Below are positions 53,591 through 62,771 of a stretch of DNA of 64,000 nt, piece by piece (position 1 is the stretch's first letter; the number at the start of each line of letters is the position of its first letter). Both the position numbers and the translations under genes were made by a program. This DNA is from Gillisia mitskevichiae (GTDB lineage: Bacteria > Bacteroidota > Bacteroidia > Flavobacteriales > Flavobacteriaceae). Under the pieces are notes generated by a model. The model was not told the origin of the DNA. It was given only the letters and a program-made list of their open reading frames with translations, and searched no databases. The DNA lies in the NCBI RefSeq assembly GCF_003634585.1, contig NZ_RBLG01000002.1:868001-932000 (forward strand). Direction: 5' to 3'.

Positions 53591-54097
53591 TTAGAATATT
53601 AAAAGTGATTTCTCCATTATATTAAACTCAGGAGCATTTATATATCTATCTACAATGGCTTCCTGTTTAATGATCACTACAGAATTCCCATTCGCTATAT
53701 AACAATAGATCAGACCATGGTAAGATTCCCGTAACAGATCGAAAAAGTAAGAATGTAATATATTCTGTTCTTCACCTGAGTTTCAATTTTTAGCTATTTT
53801 GAATACCCAATTTGAATTGACATAACTCATTTTGGATTCCAAACTTTCTCTAACTGAACTTAATAAAATATTTAGTTCAACTTCTTTAATCCAACCAACC
53901 ATCAATTTGGTCCCCGTAACATTTTCTTTCTCTAATTCTATAAAATATCCAATATCTCCTAATTCTTCTTCATTAACAATATCCCATCCCACAAGGTATT
54001 TAATTAAAAGCTTAGATTTTTCTAAAGTTGTTACAGTTGAATTTCTGTTGCAACCGCAAATAATAAATAAGAGGTAAAGAAAGTTTAATCGTTTCCT
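53591..54097 (-). pseudogene. Lipoprotein gene with lost start codon and internal stop
   Basis: One frame carries a complete lipoprotein of about 168 residues. It starts with a signal peptide RKRLNFLYLLFIICGC (lipobox Cys) and continues through EEELGDIGYFIELEKENVTG to KIAKN, where TGA (53785-53783) interrupts it. It then resumes NSGEEQNILHSYFFDLLRES and ends at TAA (53591-53593). There is no ATG, GTG or TTG before the signal peptide. Only a GTG start at 53992, after the signal peptide, gives a short ORF. Two lesions suggest a pseudogene. Sequencing errors or a non-standard start cannot be excluded. Confidence 0.65.
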
Positions 54098-54169
54098 GGT
54101 ATTTAAGGTCTTGCAGTGTAATTAAAAAAGCAAGTGTAACTGTTGCAAATGCCAAAACCTGTCAATACT

Positions 54170-54198
54170 AAAAAAATGGCCTCAGAAATCCCGAGGCC
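54170..54198 (-). terminator. Intrinsic terminator
   Basis: GGCCTC / GAGGCC stem (54178-54183 with 54193-54198) with a nine-base loop. On the minus strand seven T follow. It ends the lipoprotein gene at 54223-54732. Confidence 0.8.
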
Positions 54199-54222
54199 TT
54201 TTAATATTTCCAAAAAATGTTT

Positions 54223-54732
54223 TTAAAGATTTAAAGTACTTTTAAATGTTTCTGGACTCGTATCTTTAATAATCCCATCTTTCATGTCTAAATATTCATC
54301 TTCCGTGATTTCTGAAATCTCCTTAATTTCTCCATTTCTATCCAAGGTGGCAATAGAATACTCTGGCATCTCAAAAGTAGTAGCTAATGCAGGATCTATT
54401 AATGGAGTACCTTCTACTATAATTTTTGTTTGACCATAAACAATAGCCCACCAAGATTTAGAGTAAACTACACCATCTACGAGCGCTACTGCCCCAGGAG
54501 TGGCCTCTATAGCTCTATCTATGGCTTCTTTTAAATTAGGCCTTCCAAAAGGAATTGTAAGAATTATATGGGCTTTATCTACTCCTTCGTTTCTAGCCTT
54601 ACCTCTTGTAAAAGTACTGGCTTTAGACAAGTCTACATTTTTAGTTGAAATAATGGTAAAGTCTGTAATTCGATAAGCACAACTTGATAAAAGAAAACAA
54701 GCAAGTAATAATAGTGTAATTTGTTTTTTCAT
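54223..54732 (-). CDS. Lipoprotein, unknown function
   Basis: The protein has 169 residues. The signal peptide ends in a lipobox with Cys18 (FLLSSCAYR). The mature part has short strands and a helix (PNLKEAIDRAIEATPGAVALVDGVVY), then a Trp-rich segment (SKSWWAIVYGQTKIIVEG). No named family was recognised, but the pattern recurs in small Bacteroidota lipoproteins. It has its own terminator 25 bases downstream, so it is monocistronic. Confidence 0.7.
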   Translation of the reverse strand: MKKQITLLLLACFLLSSCAYRITDFTIISTKNVDLSKASTFTRGKARNEGVDKAHIILTIPFGRPNLKEAIDRAIEATPGAVALVDGVVYSKSWWAIVYGQTKIIVEGTPLIDPALATTFEMPEYSIATLDRNGEIKEISEITEDEYLDMKDGIIKDTSPETFKSTLNL

Positions 54733-55095
54733 AAATAATAATTAATTAATCCATTTCAATCTCAAAAATGGCATAAAGTTTAAAACGTGAGATTGTAATT
54801 TCTAATTTAATTTTTCACTTAAAATTAAAAATTAACGTTTTTCGAAAAAACAAACCTAATCAACATATTAGACAAAGTTTTACGGTTTACCGTAATGCGT
54901 TTAAAATAAATAGGATGGACTAAATAATATTAAAATGTAGAAAACAAAATTCTGTATAAATTAAGTTTACGAAGCACTTTGCGGAGAATGAGGATTACAA
55001 AAAAATGTGATCCCATAAAGGGGATTCCGGAGCATTTATATAAATCCACCCTAGGCTGGATAAAAACCTAAATATAAAATTCACATAATTTTTAT
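54733..55095. other. Intergenic region, nothing recognised
   Basis: Long AT-rich stretch between the divergent lipoprotein gene and the copper cluster. No ORF, hairpin or palindrome was seen before the regulatory site at 55096. Confidence 0.5.
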
Positions 55096-55141
55096 ATGTA
55101 ACATTGGTTGCATTTAAGAAAGCTAGCTCTCATTATTTTTG
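55096..55141 (+). promoter_or_regulatory. Palindrome B2 plus perfect -7 element at the head of the copper cluster
   Basis: ATGTAAC-ATTG-GTTGCAT (55096-55113) is an inverted repeat with one mismatch. TATTTTTG (55134-55141), a perfect TAnnTTTG, begins 29.5 bases from its centre. The implied start lies at or within a few bases of the ATG at 55146, so the transcript may be leaderless. Confidence 0.65.
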
Positions 55142-55145
55142 TAAA

Positions 55146-55520
55146 ATGAAGTACCTAGTATCCATGTCTTTATTAATAATGGTCTTGAGTAATAGCCTAA
55201 AAACCACTCTGGTCTATACTTGGTATTTCACAGATATAAATAGCTTTATAGAGCAATTATGTGAGAACAAGGAAAAGCCTGATTTACAATGTAATGGGAA
55301 ATGTCACTTAAAAAAAGTTTCTGAATCTCAGAGTAATGAAAAAAGGACACCTGCCAGCATTATTGATCTTAAAGAAATTTTATTTTTCACAAACGCCATT
55401 GAAGAAAATAATATTTTGAATCTTGTAGATCTTGTAAATACCAAAAAGCAACCTTTTATATATTCTAATTTATATAAGTCCCTTGAAGTTTCTCTTCGAG
55501 ATCATCCTCCACGAATTTAA
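55146..55520 (+). CDS. Small Cys-motif protein of the copper cluster
   Basis: The protein has 124 residues from the ATG at 55146. A TTG 42 bases upstream would lie before the predicted transcription start. An N-terminal hydrophobic segment (about 3-20) may be a signal anchor. The motif QLCENKEKPDLQCNGKCHL has three Cys and a His and could bind copper. Such proteins precede TonB receptors in Bacteroidota metal loci but have no known function. It is the first gene of the copper cluster, 73 bases before the receptor gene. Confidence 0.7.
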   Translation: MKYLVSMSLLIMVLSNSLKTTLVYTWYFTDINSFIEQLCENKEKPDLQCNGKCHLKKVSESQSNEKRTPASIIDLKEILFFTNAIEENNILNLVDLVNTKKQPFIYSNLYKSLEVSLRDHPPRI

Positions 55521-55593
55521 TTATCCACATTACAAACTGTTACAGTATTCATGTAACTCCCATTAAAAAAATAGATAATTATAAAATTTCGAA

Positions 55594-57696
55594 ATGAAAA
55601 CTTTTTATAGTGTGCTTTTATGTGCACTTATTTCGGGAATGTCTTTTTCTCAAGAAAAAAACAAAATCCCACAAGACTCTATATTACCAAAACAAGAAAA
55701 ATTAGACGAAGTATTGATTATTGGAAATATAAAAACAGATCCAATTCATACTCAAATTTCAAATCAAACAGATAAAAAAATAGTACAACCAAAAAATGTA
55801 GCAGATCTATTTAATGACATAAATGGTTTTTCAGTTATAAAACGTGGTAATTATGCCATAGATCCATCGTTTAGAGCATCTCAATACGAGCAATTAAACA
55901 TACAATATGATGGTGGTACTAAAGCTATGCATGCTTGTCCAAACCGTATGGATCCCATCACCACACATATAATCCCTGAGGAAATATCAAAAATTGAAAT
56001 TATAAAAGGTCCTTATACTGTGCGCTATGGTGCTACTTTTGCTGGAGTTGTTAATCTGGTGACCCAAAAACCCGACTACGAGGATTATGGGTTGCATGGA
56101 AAGGTCTCCACCGGCTTTGAAAGTAATGGTGGTTCTTTTGTTACGATGGCACAACTTCAATATATTCAAGAAAAATATGATGTAGTTGCCAATGCCGGTT
56201 ATCGTGATTTTGGAAACTATAAAGATGGTAATAATGTTGAAATTCCTTCATCTTTTAGAAGTACCGATTATGGTGTTAAACTAGGATATAATTTTACAGA
56301 AGATCAACGCTTGCAGGCACATTGGAGACAATCTTTTGGTCGGGATGTGCTACATGCTGCAATACCAATGGATACAGAATTTGATAATTCCAGTATTTTA
56401 TCCCTGGACTATAAAATTTCTAATCTTGGGGGAATAGCTAAAAGTTTAAGCTTTAAGACCTATTACAGCTATGTAGACCACTTAATGCATAATTTTAACA
56501 GACCTTCTTTTATGTCTACGAAAGCCGAGTCTGCTGTTAACGCCACAACTTCTGGTGGAAAAATCGAACTAAAATGGCAGCCACTTAAAAAGCTGATTCT
56601 ATATAGTGGTTTCGACGCTATGCAAATTGCGCGTGAAGGAGAACGAACACGTATAGTAAAAGTTATGAATGGCAATACCCTCCCAATGCCCATGACATAT
56701 AATGATAAAGTTTGGCAAGACTCTTACATAAATGATTATGGGGTATTTACTGAAGCTAAATGGGCTGTAAATGCAACAACAAATATTACTGCTGGTTTAC
56801 GTAATGACGTGGTGATTTCAAACATTAAGGATCCGGAGGAGGATTTTGCTGCTATGTACAATTTAGAGAAACGTACCGAAAATAACGTTAGCGGTACTGT
56901 TTCAATTAAAAAACAAATTGCCGGCAACTTTGTATTAGAAGCTGCATACGGTCGTGGTGTGCGCTCTGCAAATATGATAGAACGTTATATCAACCACTTT
57001 TCTGTTGGACAAGATCCTTATGAATATATTGGAAATCCAAATCTGGATGCCGAAGTAAATAATCAGTTTGAAATAGGTTTTAAGGGTTTTGAAAAATTTG
57101 AAAACGGATTGGATAAATTTAGTTTTTCCACTTCTTTTTATTATTCGAAATATGAAAATTATATAGTTGGAATTGTAGATGAAAGCTTAAATAGAAAATT
57201 TATGCCAATGCTGGAACCTAAAAATCCAAAAGTATTCAGAAATCTAGACAATGCATATAAAACTGGTTTTGAAGCTATGACAAGATTAGACTTTTTGAGG
57301 GAGTATTTCTTTAAAGCAGAATTCGCTTATGTGTATACTAGAAATCAAGATCAAAATGAGGCCCTACCCCTAACACCTCCCTTCACCACAAGATTTGTTT
57401 TGGGGCTGGAAAAGGAGAGTTTTTGGTTTAATGCTCAATATAACTTGGTTTCTCAACAAGACAATATTTCAAGAAGTTTTGGAGAAACAAAGACTGATGG
57501 CTACCAAACCTTGGACCTGCGTTTAGGGGTAAATCCTTTGAATAATGTAACATTGGGCATTGCTGCTTTAAATGTTTTCGACAAGGATTATAACAATCAT
57601 TTAAACTTTTCCTTTACCAATCAATCAGATTTTAATCGTGTCCCAATTACTGAACCCGGAAGAAATATTTCTGCCTTTTTACAGTATAAATTTTAA
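55594..57696 (+). CDS. TonB-dependent receptor, OprC/NosA-like, probable copper
   Basis: The protein has 700 residues. A signal peptide (about 1-19) precedes a plug domain and a 22-strand barrel ending in LQYKF. The plug contains ACPNRMDP, giving Cys115 and Met119 (CxxxM). The barrel contains YVDHLMHN, giving His296 and Met298 (HxM). As I recall, OprC of Pseudomonas binds copper with a CxxxM-HxM set, so the complete set here supports copper. Neighbours are a CusA-type pump and CusB. It likely imports or senses copper at the outer membrane. Metal specificity is untested. Confidence 0.85.
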   Translation: MKTFYSVLLCALISGMSFSQEKNKIPQDSILPKQEKLDEVLIIGNIKTDPIHTQISNQTDKKIVQPKNVADLFNDINGFSVIKRGNYAIDPSFRASQYEQLNIQYDGGTKAMHACPNRMDPITTHIIPEEISKIEIIKGPYTVRYGATFAGVVNLVTQKPDYEDYGLHGKVSTGFESNGGSFVTMAQLQYIQEKYDVVANAGYRDFGNYKDGNNVEIPSSFRSTDYGVKLGYNFTEDQRLQAHWRQSFGRDVLHAAIPMDTEFDNSSILSLDYKISNLGGIAKSLSFKTYYSYVDHLMHNFNRPSFMSTKAESAVNATTSGGKIELKWQPLKKLILYSGFDAMQIAREGERTRIVKVMNGNTLPMPMTYNDKVWQDSYINDYGVFTEAKWAVNATTNITAGLRNDVVISNIKDPEEDFAAMYNLEKRTENNVSGTVSIKKQIAGNFVLEAAYGRGVRSANMIERYINHFSVGQDPYEYIGNPNLDAEVNNQFEIGFKGFEKFENGLDKFSFSTSFYYSKYENYIVGIVDESLNRKFMPMLEPKNPKVFRNLDNAYKTGFEAMTRLDFLREYFFKAEFAYVYTRNQDQNEALPLTPPFTTRFVLGLEKESFWFNAQYNLVSQQDNISRSFGETKTDGYQTLDLRLGVNPLNNVTLGIAALNVFDKDYNNHLNFSFTNQSDFNRVPITEPGRNISAFLQYKF

Positions 57697-57898
57697 TTAT
57701 TGATCTTTAAATTATCTTAATGAGGCTATCTAATTAATAAGCTTTTTGATTTTCTGAAACTGGTTCTATTTGAAATTAAAGTAGCTAGTTTAGCTACATG
57801 ATTCCGAAACAGTTTTAGAATGTAGTTCGTTTATTTTTTAGATAGTCTTTTTAGTAATGATAAAAATGGTTTTAAATCTGAATATAAAACTATCTCCA

Positions 57899-57943
57899 AT
57901 GTAACCTAAGTTACATATAAATAACACCTATTCAGTAAATTAG
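57899..57943 (+). promoter_or_regulatory. Palindrome B3 plus -7 element before the His-rich gene and pump
   Basis: ATGTAAC-CTAA-GTTACAT (57899-57916) is a perfect inverted repeat. TAAATTAG (57936-57943) begins 28.5 bases from its centre. The implied start lies within two or three bases of the ATG at 57950, again suggesting a leaderless transcript. The pump operon probably starts here. Confidence 0.65.
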
Positions 57944-57949
57944 CAGAGT

Positions 57950-58348
57950 ATGTATCGTTTTACTCTCATATGGCTATCATCAACAATTCTTTTTCAAAGT
58001 TTTAACTTTGGGCTGGTTGATGTTTTTCGAATTGATGAATTAATTGAACATAGATCTTTCCATTTTGATGAATATGGAGATAACTTTATAGTTTTTCTAT
58101 CAAAGCATTATGGGGAGTTAAAGCAAGAACATTCTAAAAAGCATCAGGAAGAAAAAGAAGATCACCAAAAATTACCTTTTAAACACCAATTAGGTGCCTC
58201 TTCCAGCCTTGTTTTCTTCTTAGATCAAGCTCCAATCCAGATACTGAAGATAGAAGTATTTCTCGATAGGAATTCTAACTTCTTTTACAAAGAACCTTAC
58301 TCATTATTTGAAAAACCAAGAGTTTTTCAACCTCCAAAGTTGGCATAA
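57950..58348 (+). CDS. His-rich small protein of the copper cluster
   Basis: The protein has 132 residues with a hydrophobic N-terminal signal or anchor (about 3-24). A charged His-rich segment follows (EHSKKHQEEKEDHQKLPFKHQ, shown in parts, about 60-80), which could bind metal. The C-terminal half is soluble. No family was recognised. It precedes the CusA-type gene by 71 bases on the same strand and is likely co-transcribed. A periplasmic metal-handling role is suggested by context. Confidence 0.65.
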   Translation: MYRFTLIWLSSTILFQSFNFGLVDVFRIDELIEHRSFHFDEYGDNFIVFLSKHYGELKQEHSKKHQEEKEDHQKLPFKHQLGASSSLVFFLDQAPIQILKIEVFLDRNSNFFYKEPYSLFEKPRVFQPPKLA

Positions 58349-58419
58349 TCACAACTGACCTTAGTCATTTTTTAATAAGCTATTTCACTTTAGCTTTCCT
58401 CTTCTTTTAATTTCAGATT

Positions 58420-61400
58420 ATGCTATCAGCTATTATAAAATTCAGTATCAATAATAAGTTCATTATTCTCTTATTCACAGCTTTTATAATAGGCTTCGGA
58501 ATTTATTCACTCACTCAAATCCCAATTGGTGCAGTGCCAGATGTCACTAATAATCAAGTACAGGTTATCACAACATCTCAAAATCTTTCTACACAAGATA
58601 TGGAGCAGTTTATCACTTATCCTGTGGAACTGGAAATGGCCAATCTTCCCGGAGTAATTGAAATACGTTCGGTTTCAAAATTTGGTCTTTCTGTTGTTAC
58701 AATTGTCTTCGACGACAAAATAGGCACCTATCTTCCCAGGCAACTTATTGCCGAAAAAATAAAATCGGCATCTCAGAAAATCCCGGAGGGTTTTGGAACT
58801 CCTGAAATGGGACCTATAACTACCGGTCTTGGAGAAATTTACCAATATATTCTCGACATTAAACCTGGTTATGAGGACACCTATTCGGTGATGGATTTGC
58901 GGACTATCCAGGATTGGATCGTAAAACGACAACTTTCCGGAATCCCCGGAGTTGTAGAAGTAAATACCTGGGGTGGGAATTTAAAACAGTATGAAATCGC
59001 CATAAATACAGAGAAACTTAATGCAATGGATATCTCTACAGGGGATATATTCACAGCCTTAGAAAAGAACAACTCTGTTACGGGAGGTGGTTATATAGAA
59101 AAAGTGAATCAGGCGTATTTTATACGGGGAGAAGGTCTTATTTCTTCCCTTGACGATATTAAAAACATAGTGGTACAAAACAAGAATGGGATCCCCGTCT
59201 ATATAAATGATGTGGCGAAAGTTGGTTTTGGTAGCGCCACGCGTTTTGGAGCAATTACCGGTAATGGCGAAGGAGAAAAAGTTTTAGGGCAAGTAATGAT
59301 GCTTAAAGATGGAAATTCCAAGAAGGTAATAGATGCTGTTAGAGAGCGGGTGGCCTCAATTTCAAAATCCCTGCCTGAAGGAGTTTACATCAATCCATTC
59401 CTGGACCGAAGTGTATTGATAGGCAAAACCACATTTACAGTTGCAGAAAACCTGATTCTAGGTTGTTTGATCGTGATTTTTGTAGTGGTTTTATTATTAG
59501 GAAATCTACGTTCTGGATTAGTGGTCGCTTCCGTAATTCCATTATGTCTTTTGTTTGCTTTGTCTTTTATGTATCTCTTTGGTGTAGATGCAAATTTAAT
59601 GAGCCTGGGCGCTATAGATTTTGGGATAATTATAGATGGTGCAGTTATTATTGTTGAATTTATAGCTTTTCAAATAACTGCAAAGAGTGCACATCTTGCC
59701 ACCTTATCCCCTTCTGAAAGACAAATAACTACAGATGAGATCACCTATAATGGAGCCTCAAAAATGATGAACTCTGCTATTTTTGGTCAGCTTATCATTC
59801 TTATAGTATTTATCCCTATTCTTTCTTTGAGTGGTGTAGAAGGAAAAATGTTTAAACCAATGGCCCTTACTTTCAGTTTTGCTTTGATTGGAGCCATGAT
59901 CTTTTGTTTTACCTATGTGCCCGTTGTAGCTTCCATATTTTTAAAACCCGCAAAGCTTTCAGAAAAAAACATCTCCGTACGATTGATGAACTTTTTAAAT
60001 CGCGTGTATGAACCCAGCATTAAATGGGCCTTAGCTAGCAAAAAATTGGTTTTAGGGATTGCAATAGCTCTTTTGGCATTTTCCATTTATCTATTTTCTA
60101 CAATGGGAGGAGAATTTGTTCCCACTCTTGATGAAGGGGATTTTGTGATTCAACCCGTGCTAAAAACTGGGACCTCCTTGAGTAATACCATAGAGATCAC
60201 GACTAAAATTGAGCAGATCCTCATCGATAAATTTCCGGAAGTAGACCAGATCGTAAGTCGGATTGGTGCTGCTGAAGTTCCTACAGATCCTATGTCTATG
60301 GAAGAAAGTGATGTTATTATTATACTGAAACCTAAAAAAGAATGGGTTTCGGCTAAAAGTAAAGATGAATTGGCAGATAAGTTCAAGGAAGCATTAGCAA
60401 TTATTCCAGGAATGGAAGTGGAATTTACTCAACCTATTGAAATGCGATTTAATGAATTGATCACAGGGGTACGCGCAGATATTGCCATAAAAATATTTGG
60501 AGAGGATCTGGATATCCTAAATAAAAAGGGCAATGAAATAAAGAGATTAATTGAAAATGTGGAAGGTGCTGCCGATATTACAGTTGAAAAAATTGCCGGT
60601 TTACCACAAATGAATGTAAAATTTGACCGTTCTAAAATTGCCCGCTATGGTCTTAATATTGCAGATTTAAATGATCTTATTTCCATGGGATTTGCCGGCA
60701 CTTCTCTCGGTAGTGTTTTTGAAGGGGAAAAAAGATTTGACCTGGTGTTACGTCTGGACGAAGAGAATCGGAAAGATATCTCCAATTTGGAGAATATGTA
60801 CGTAGATATTCCATCAGGAAATAAAATACCCTTGCGTGAACTTGCCCGGATAAGCTATACAAAAGGAGCTGCGAAAATATCCAGAGACGATACAAAAAGA
60901 CGAATTGTGGTTGGTATTAATGTGCGTAATCGTGATTTACAATCTGTGGTAGATGATGTCCAAAATTTAATTGAAAGCAAGATAACACTACCTGTAGGCT
61001 ATACTATTACTTATGGGGGACAATTTGAGAATCTGCAAAGTGCTAAAGAAAGATTGAAAGTAGCTGTACCAATTGCTTTGGTCTTAATTTTCATTATGCT
61101 TTATTTCGCATTTAGTTCCGTAAAAGAAGCTCTAATAATATATACTGCCATTCCATTAGCTGCGGTGGGTGGTGTCCTTTTATTATGGATTCGGGATTTA
61201 CCGTTTAGTATCTCTGCGGGAGTTGGATTTATAGCTTTATTTGGAATTGCGGTGCTTAATGGTATTGTATTAATTGAACATTTTAAAGAACTGAAACATC
61301 TAAAAGCTCATGAAAATAAAGATGAGCTTATTATAAAAGCAGCTAAAAGCAGATTGCGTGCAGTGCTCTTAACAGCATCTGCTGCTGCCTTAGGTTTTTT

Positions 61401-62760
61401 ACCAATGGCAATTTCAACAAATGCCGGGGCCGAAGTTCAACGCCCATTGGCCACTGTTGTTATTGGTGGTCTTGTTACCTCCACACTTTTAACTTTGGTG
61501 GTATTACCTGTTTTGTATTCTATGTTTCACAATATAAAAGGAAAGAGAAACTCTAAAAAAAATAAAAATACAGGCATCACAACTCTACTAATCATTCTAT
61601 TAGTTTTATTCTCTTCACAAAGCTACGCGCAACAACCTAAGAATCTGGAAGAACTTCTTGTGCTAGCCATAGAAAATAATACAGAACTAAAGGCCTCCAC
61701 ACTTAAAGTGAAACAAGCTGATGCCCTTATAGGCAGCGCATTTAGTATTGATAAAACTGAGATCTATTATAATTACGATGAAAGCAACCTTGCCGTTAAT
61801 AATGAGATCCTTCAAACCTTTGGGGTTCAGCAAAATTTTCAATTCCCTACTGTTTACTTTGCCAATAGAAAAGTACAGCGGGTAAATTATAAGTTGGAGA
61901 TAAATTCTCTGGAAATCATAAAAAATGCTATAAAGCGCCAGGTCACTACTGCCTACTATCAATATCTTATAGAAAAAGAAAAGGAGTATATATTTAAGAG
62001 ACTTGATAGTTTATATGGCCACTTCGCAACTTCTGCTCAACGCCGTTTTGAGTTGGGAGAAACAAATTATTTAGAGAAAATTACGGCCACCTCCAAGCAG
62101 AGACAAATCGGTATTCAATATGAGCAGGCGCAATTGGAGGTTGAAGTAGCTCACAGCAATCTTTTAAAAGTGGTACAAGTGGAAGACAGCCTATATATTG
62201 AAACAGTACCAATTGAAAAAATTCCTTTAAAGGGTGTTGAAATGAGCGCTAGTTCTGAACTGGATTTCTACCGGAATAGAGTTGAGCTGCTCCAAGCTCA
62301 GAACTTTTATGAAAGGCAACGACTATTACCGGATTTCAGTCTTGAATATTTTCAGGGATCGAACGCACAACTTAATAAAAATCTGTATGGTTATCAATTG
62401 GGCTTGAAAATCCCATTGTTATTTGGAGGTCAATCCTCCCGCATAAAAGCCTCGAAATTTGCCAGAGAAGTAGCGGTTGAAGAATCAAAGAATTATGAAA
62501 TTCATCTTACTGCGAGATATAAAGAGCTTAAAGCTAAATTGATGAAATATGAAAAGGCATTAACTTATTATGAGCAAGAAGGCAAGGCATTATCAGATGA
62601 AATTCTTAAAACAGCTGAATCCGGATTCAAAAATGGGGAGATCGATTTCTTTCAATATATAATGAGTTTAGAGAACGCTTATGAAATTAAGATCGGTTAT
62701 CTGGAACAACTCAATTTATACAATCAAACTATTATTTCGATTAATTATCTAACTCTTTAA
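58420..62760 (+). CDS. CusA/CzcA-family RND pump fused to a TolC-like outer membrane protein
   Basis: The protein has 1446 residues. Residues 1-1045 are a heavy-metal RND pump with GAIDFGIIIDGAVIIVE (proton-relay Asp residues in helix 4) and 12 membrane helices. A membrane-like segment (about 1052-1067) ending SYAQQ follows, which looks like an internal signal peptide with a cleavage site after Ala1070. Residues 1071-1446 are an outer-membrane-factor (TolC-like) domain with repeated long helices. Fusion of pump and channel is known in Bacteroidota. The likely substrate is Cu(I)/Ag(I), given the OprC-like receptor. The family also includes Zn/Co/Cd pumps. Confidence 0.88.
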   Translation: MLSAIIKFSINNKFIILLFTAFIIGFGIYSLTQIPIGAVPDVTNNQVQVITTSQNLSTQDMEQFITYPVELEMANLPGVIEIRSVSKFGLSVVTIVFDDKIGTYLPRQLIAEKIKSASQKIPEGFGTPEMGPITTGLGEIYQYILDIKPGYEDTYSVMDLRTIQDWIVKRQLSGIPGVVEVNTWGGNLKQYEIAINTEKLNAMDISTGDIFTALEKNNSVTGGGYIEKVNQAYFIRGEGLISSLDDIKNIVVQNKNGIPVYINDVAKVGFGSATRFGAITGNGEGEKVLGQVMMLKDGNSKKVIDAVRERVASISKSLPEGVYINPFLDRSVLIGKTTFTVAENLILGCLIVIFVVVLLLGNLRSGLVVASVIPLCLLFALSFMYLFGVDANLMSLGAIDFGIIIDGAVIIVEFIAFQITAKSAHLATLSPSERQITTDEITYNGASKMMNSAIFGQLIILIVFIPILSLSGVEGKMFKPMALTFSFALIGAMIFCFTYVPVVASIFLKPAKLSEKNISVRLMNFLNRVYEPSIKWALASKKLVLGIAIALLAFSIYLFSTMGGEFVPTLDEGDFVIQPVLKTGTSLSNTIEITTKIEQILIDKFPEVDQIVSRIGAAEVPTDPMSMEESDVIIILKPKKEWVSAKSKDELADKFKEALAIIPGMEVEFTQPIEMRFNELITGVRADIAIKIFGEDLDILNKKGNEIKRLIENVEGAADITVEKIAGLPQMNVKFDRSKIARYGLNIADLNDLISMGFAGTSLGSVFEGEKRFDLVLRLDEENRKDISNLENMYVDIPSGNKIPLRELARISYTKGAAKISRDDTKRRIVVGINVRNRDLQSVVDDVQNLIESKITLPVGYTITYGGQFENLQSAKERLKVAVPIALVLIFIMLYFAFSSVKEALIIYTAIPLAAVGGVLLLWIRDLPFSISAGVGFIALFGIAVLNGIVLIEHFKELKHLKAHENKDELIIKAAKSRLRAVLLTASAAALGFLPMAISTNAGAEVQRPLATVVIGGLVTSTLLTLVVLPVLYSMFHNIKGKRNSKKNKNTGITTLLIILLVLFSSQSYAQQPKNLEELLVLAIENNTELKASTLKVKQADALIGSAFSIDKTEIYYNYDESNLAVNNEILQTFGVQQNFQFPTVYFANRKVQRVNYKLEINSLEIIKNAIKRQVTTAYYQYLIEKEKEYIFKRLDSLYGHFATSAQRRFELGETNYLEKITATSKQRQIGIQYEQAQLEVEVAHSNLLKVVQVEDSLYIETVPIEKIPLKGVEMSASSELDFYRNRVELLQAQNFYERQRLLPDFSLEYFQGSNAQLNKNLYGYQLGLKIPLLFGGQSSRIKASKFAREVAVEESKNYEIHLTARYKELKAKLMKYEKALTYYEQEGKALSDEILKTAESGFKNGEIDFFQYIMSLENAYEIKIGYLEQLNLYNQTIISINYLTL

Positions 62761-62771
62761 AAGCACTCGTT

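Noticed and set aside
55540-55556. GTTACA ... TGTAAC pair before the copper TonB receptor
   Set aside because: The half sites are in the everted order relative to the B palindrome and have a different spacing, so they are not the same site.
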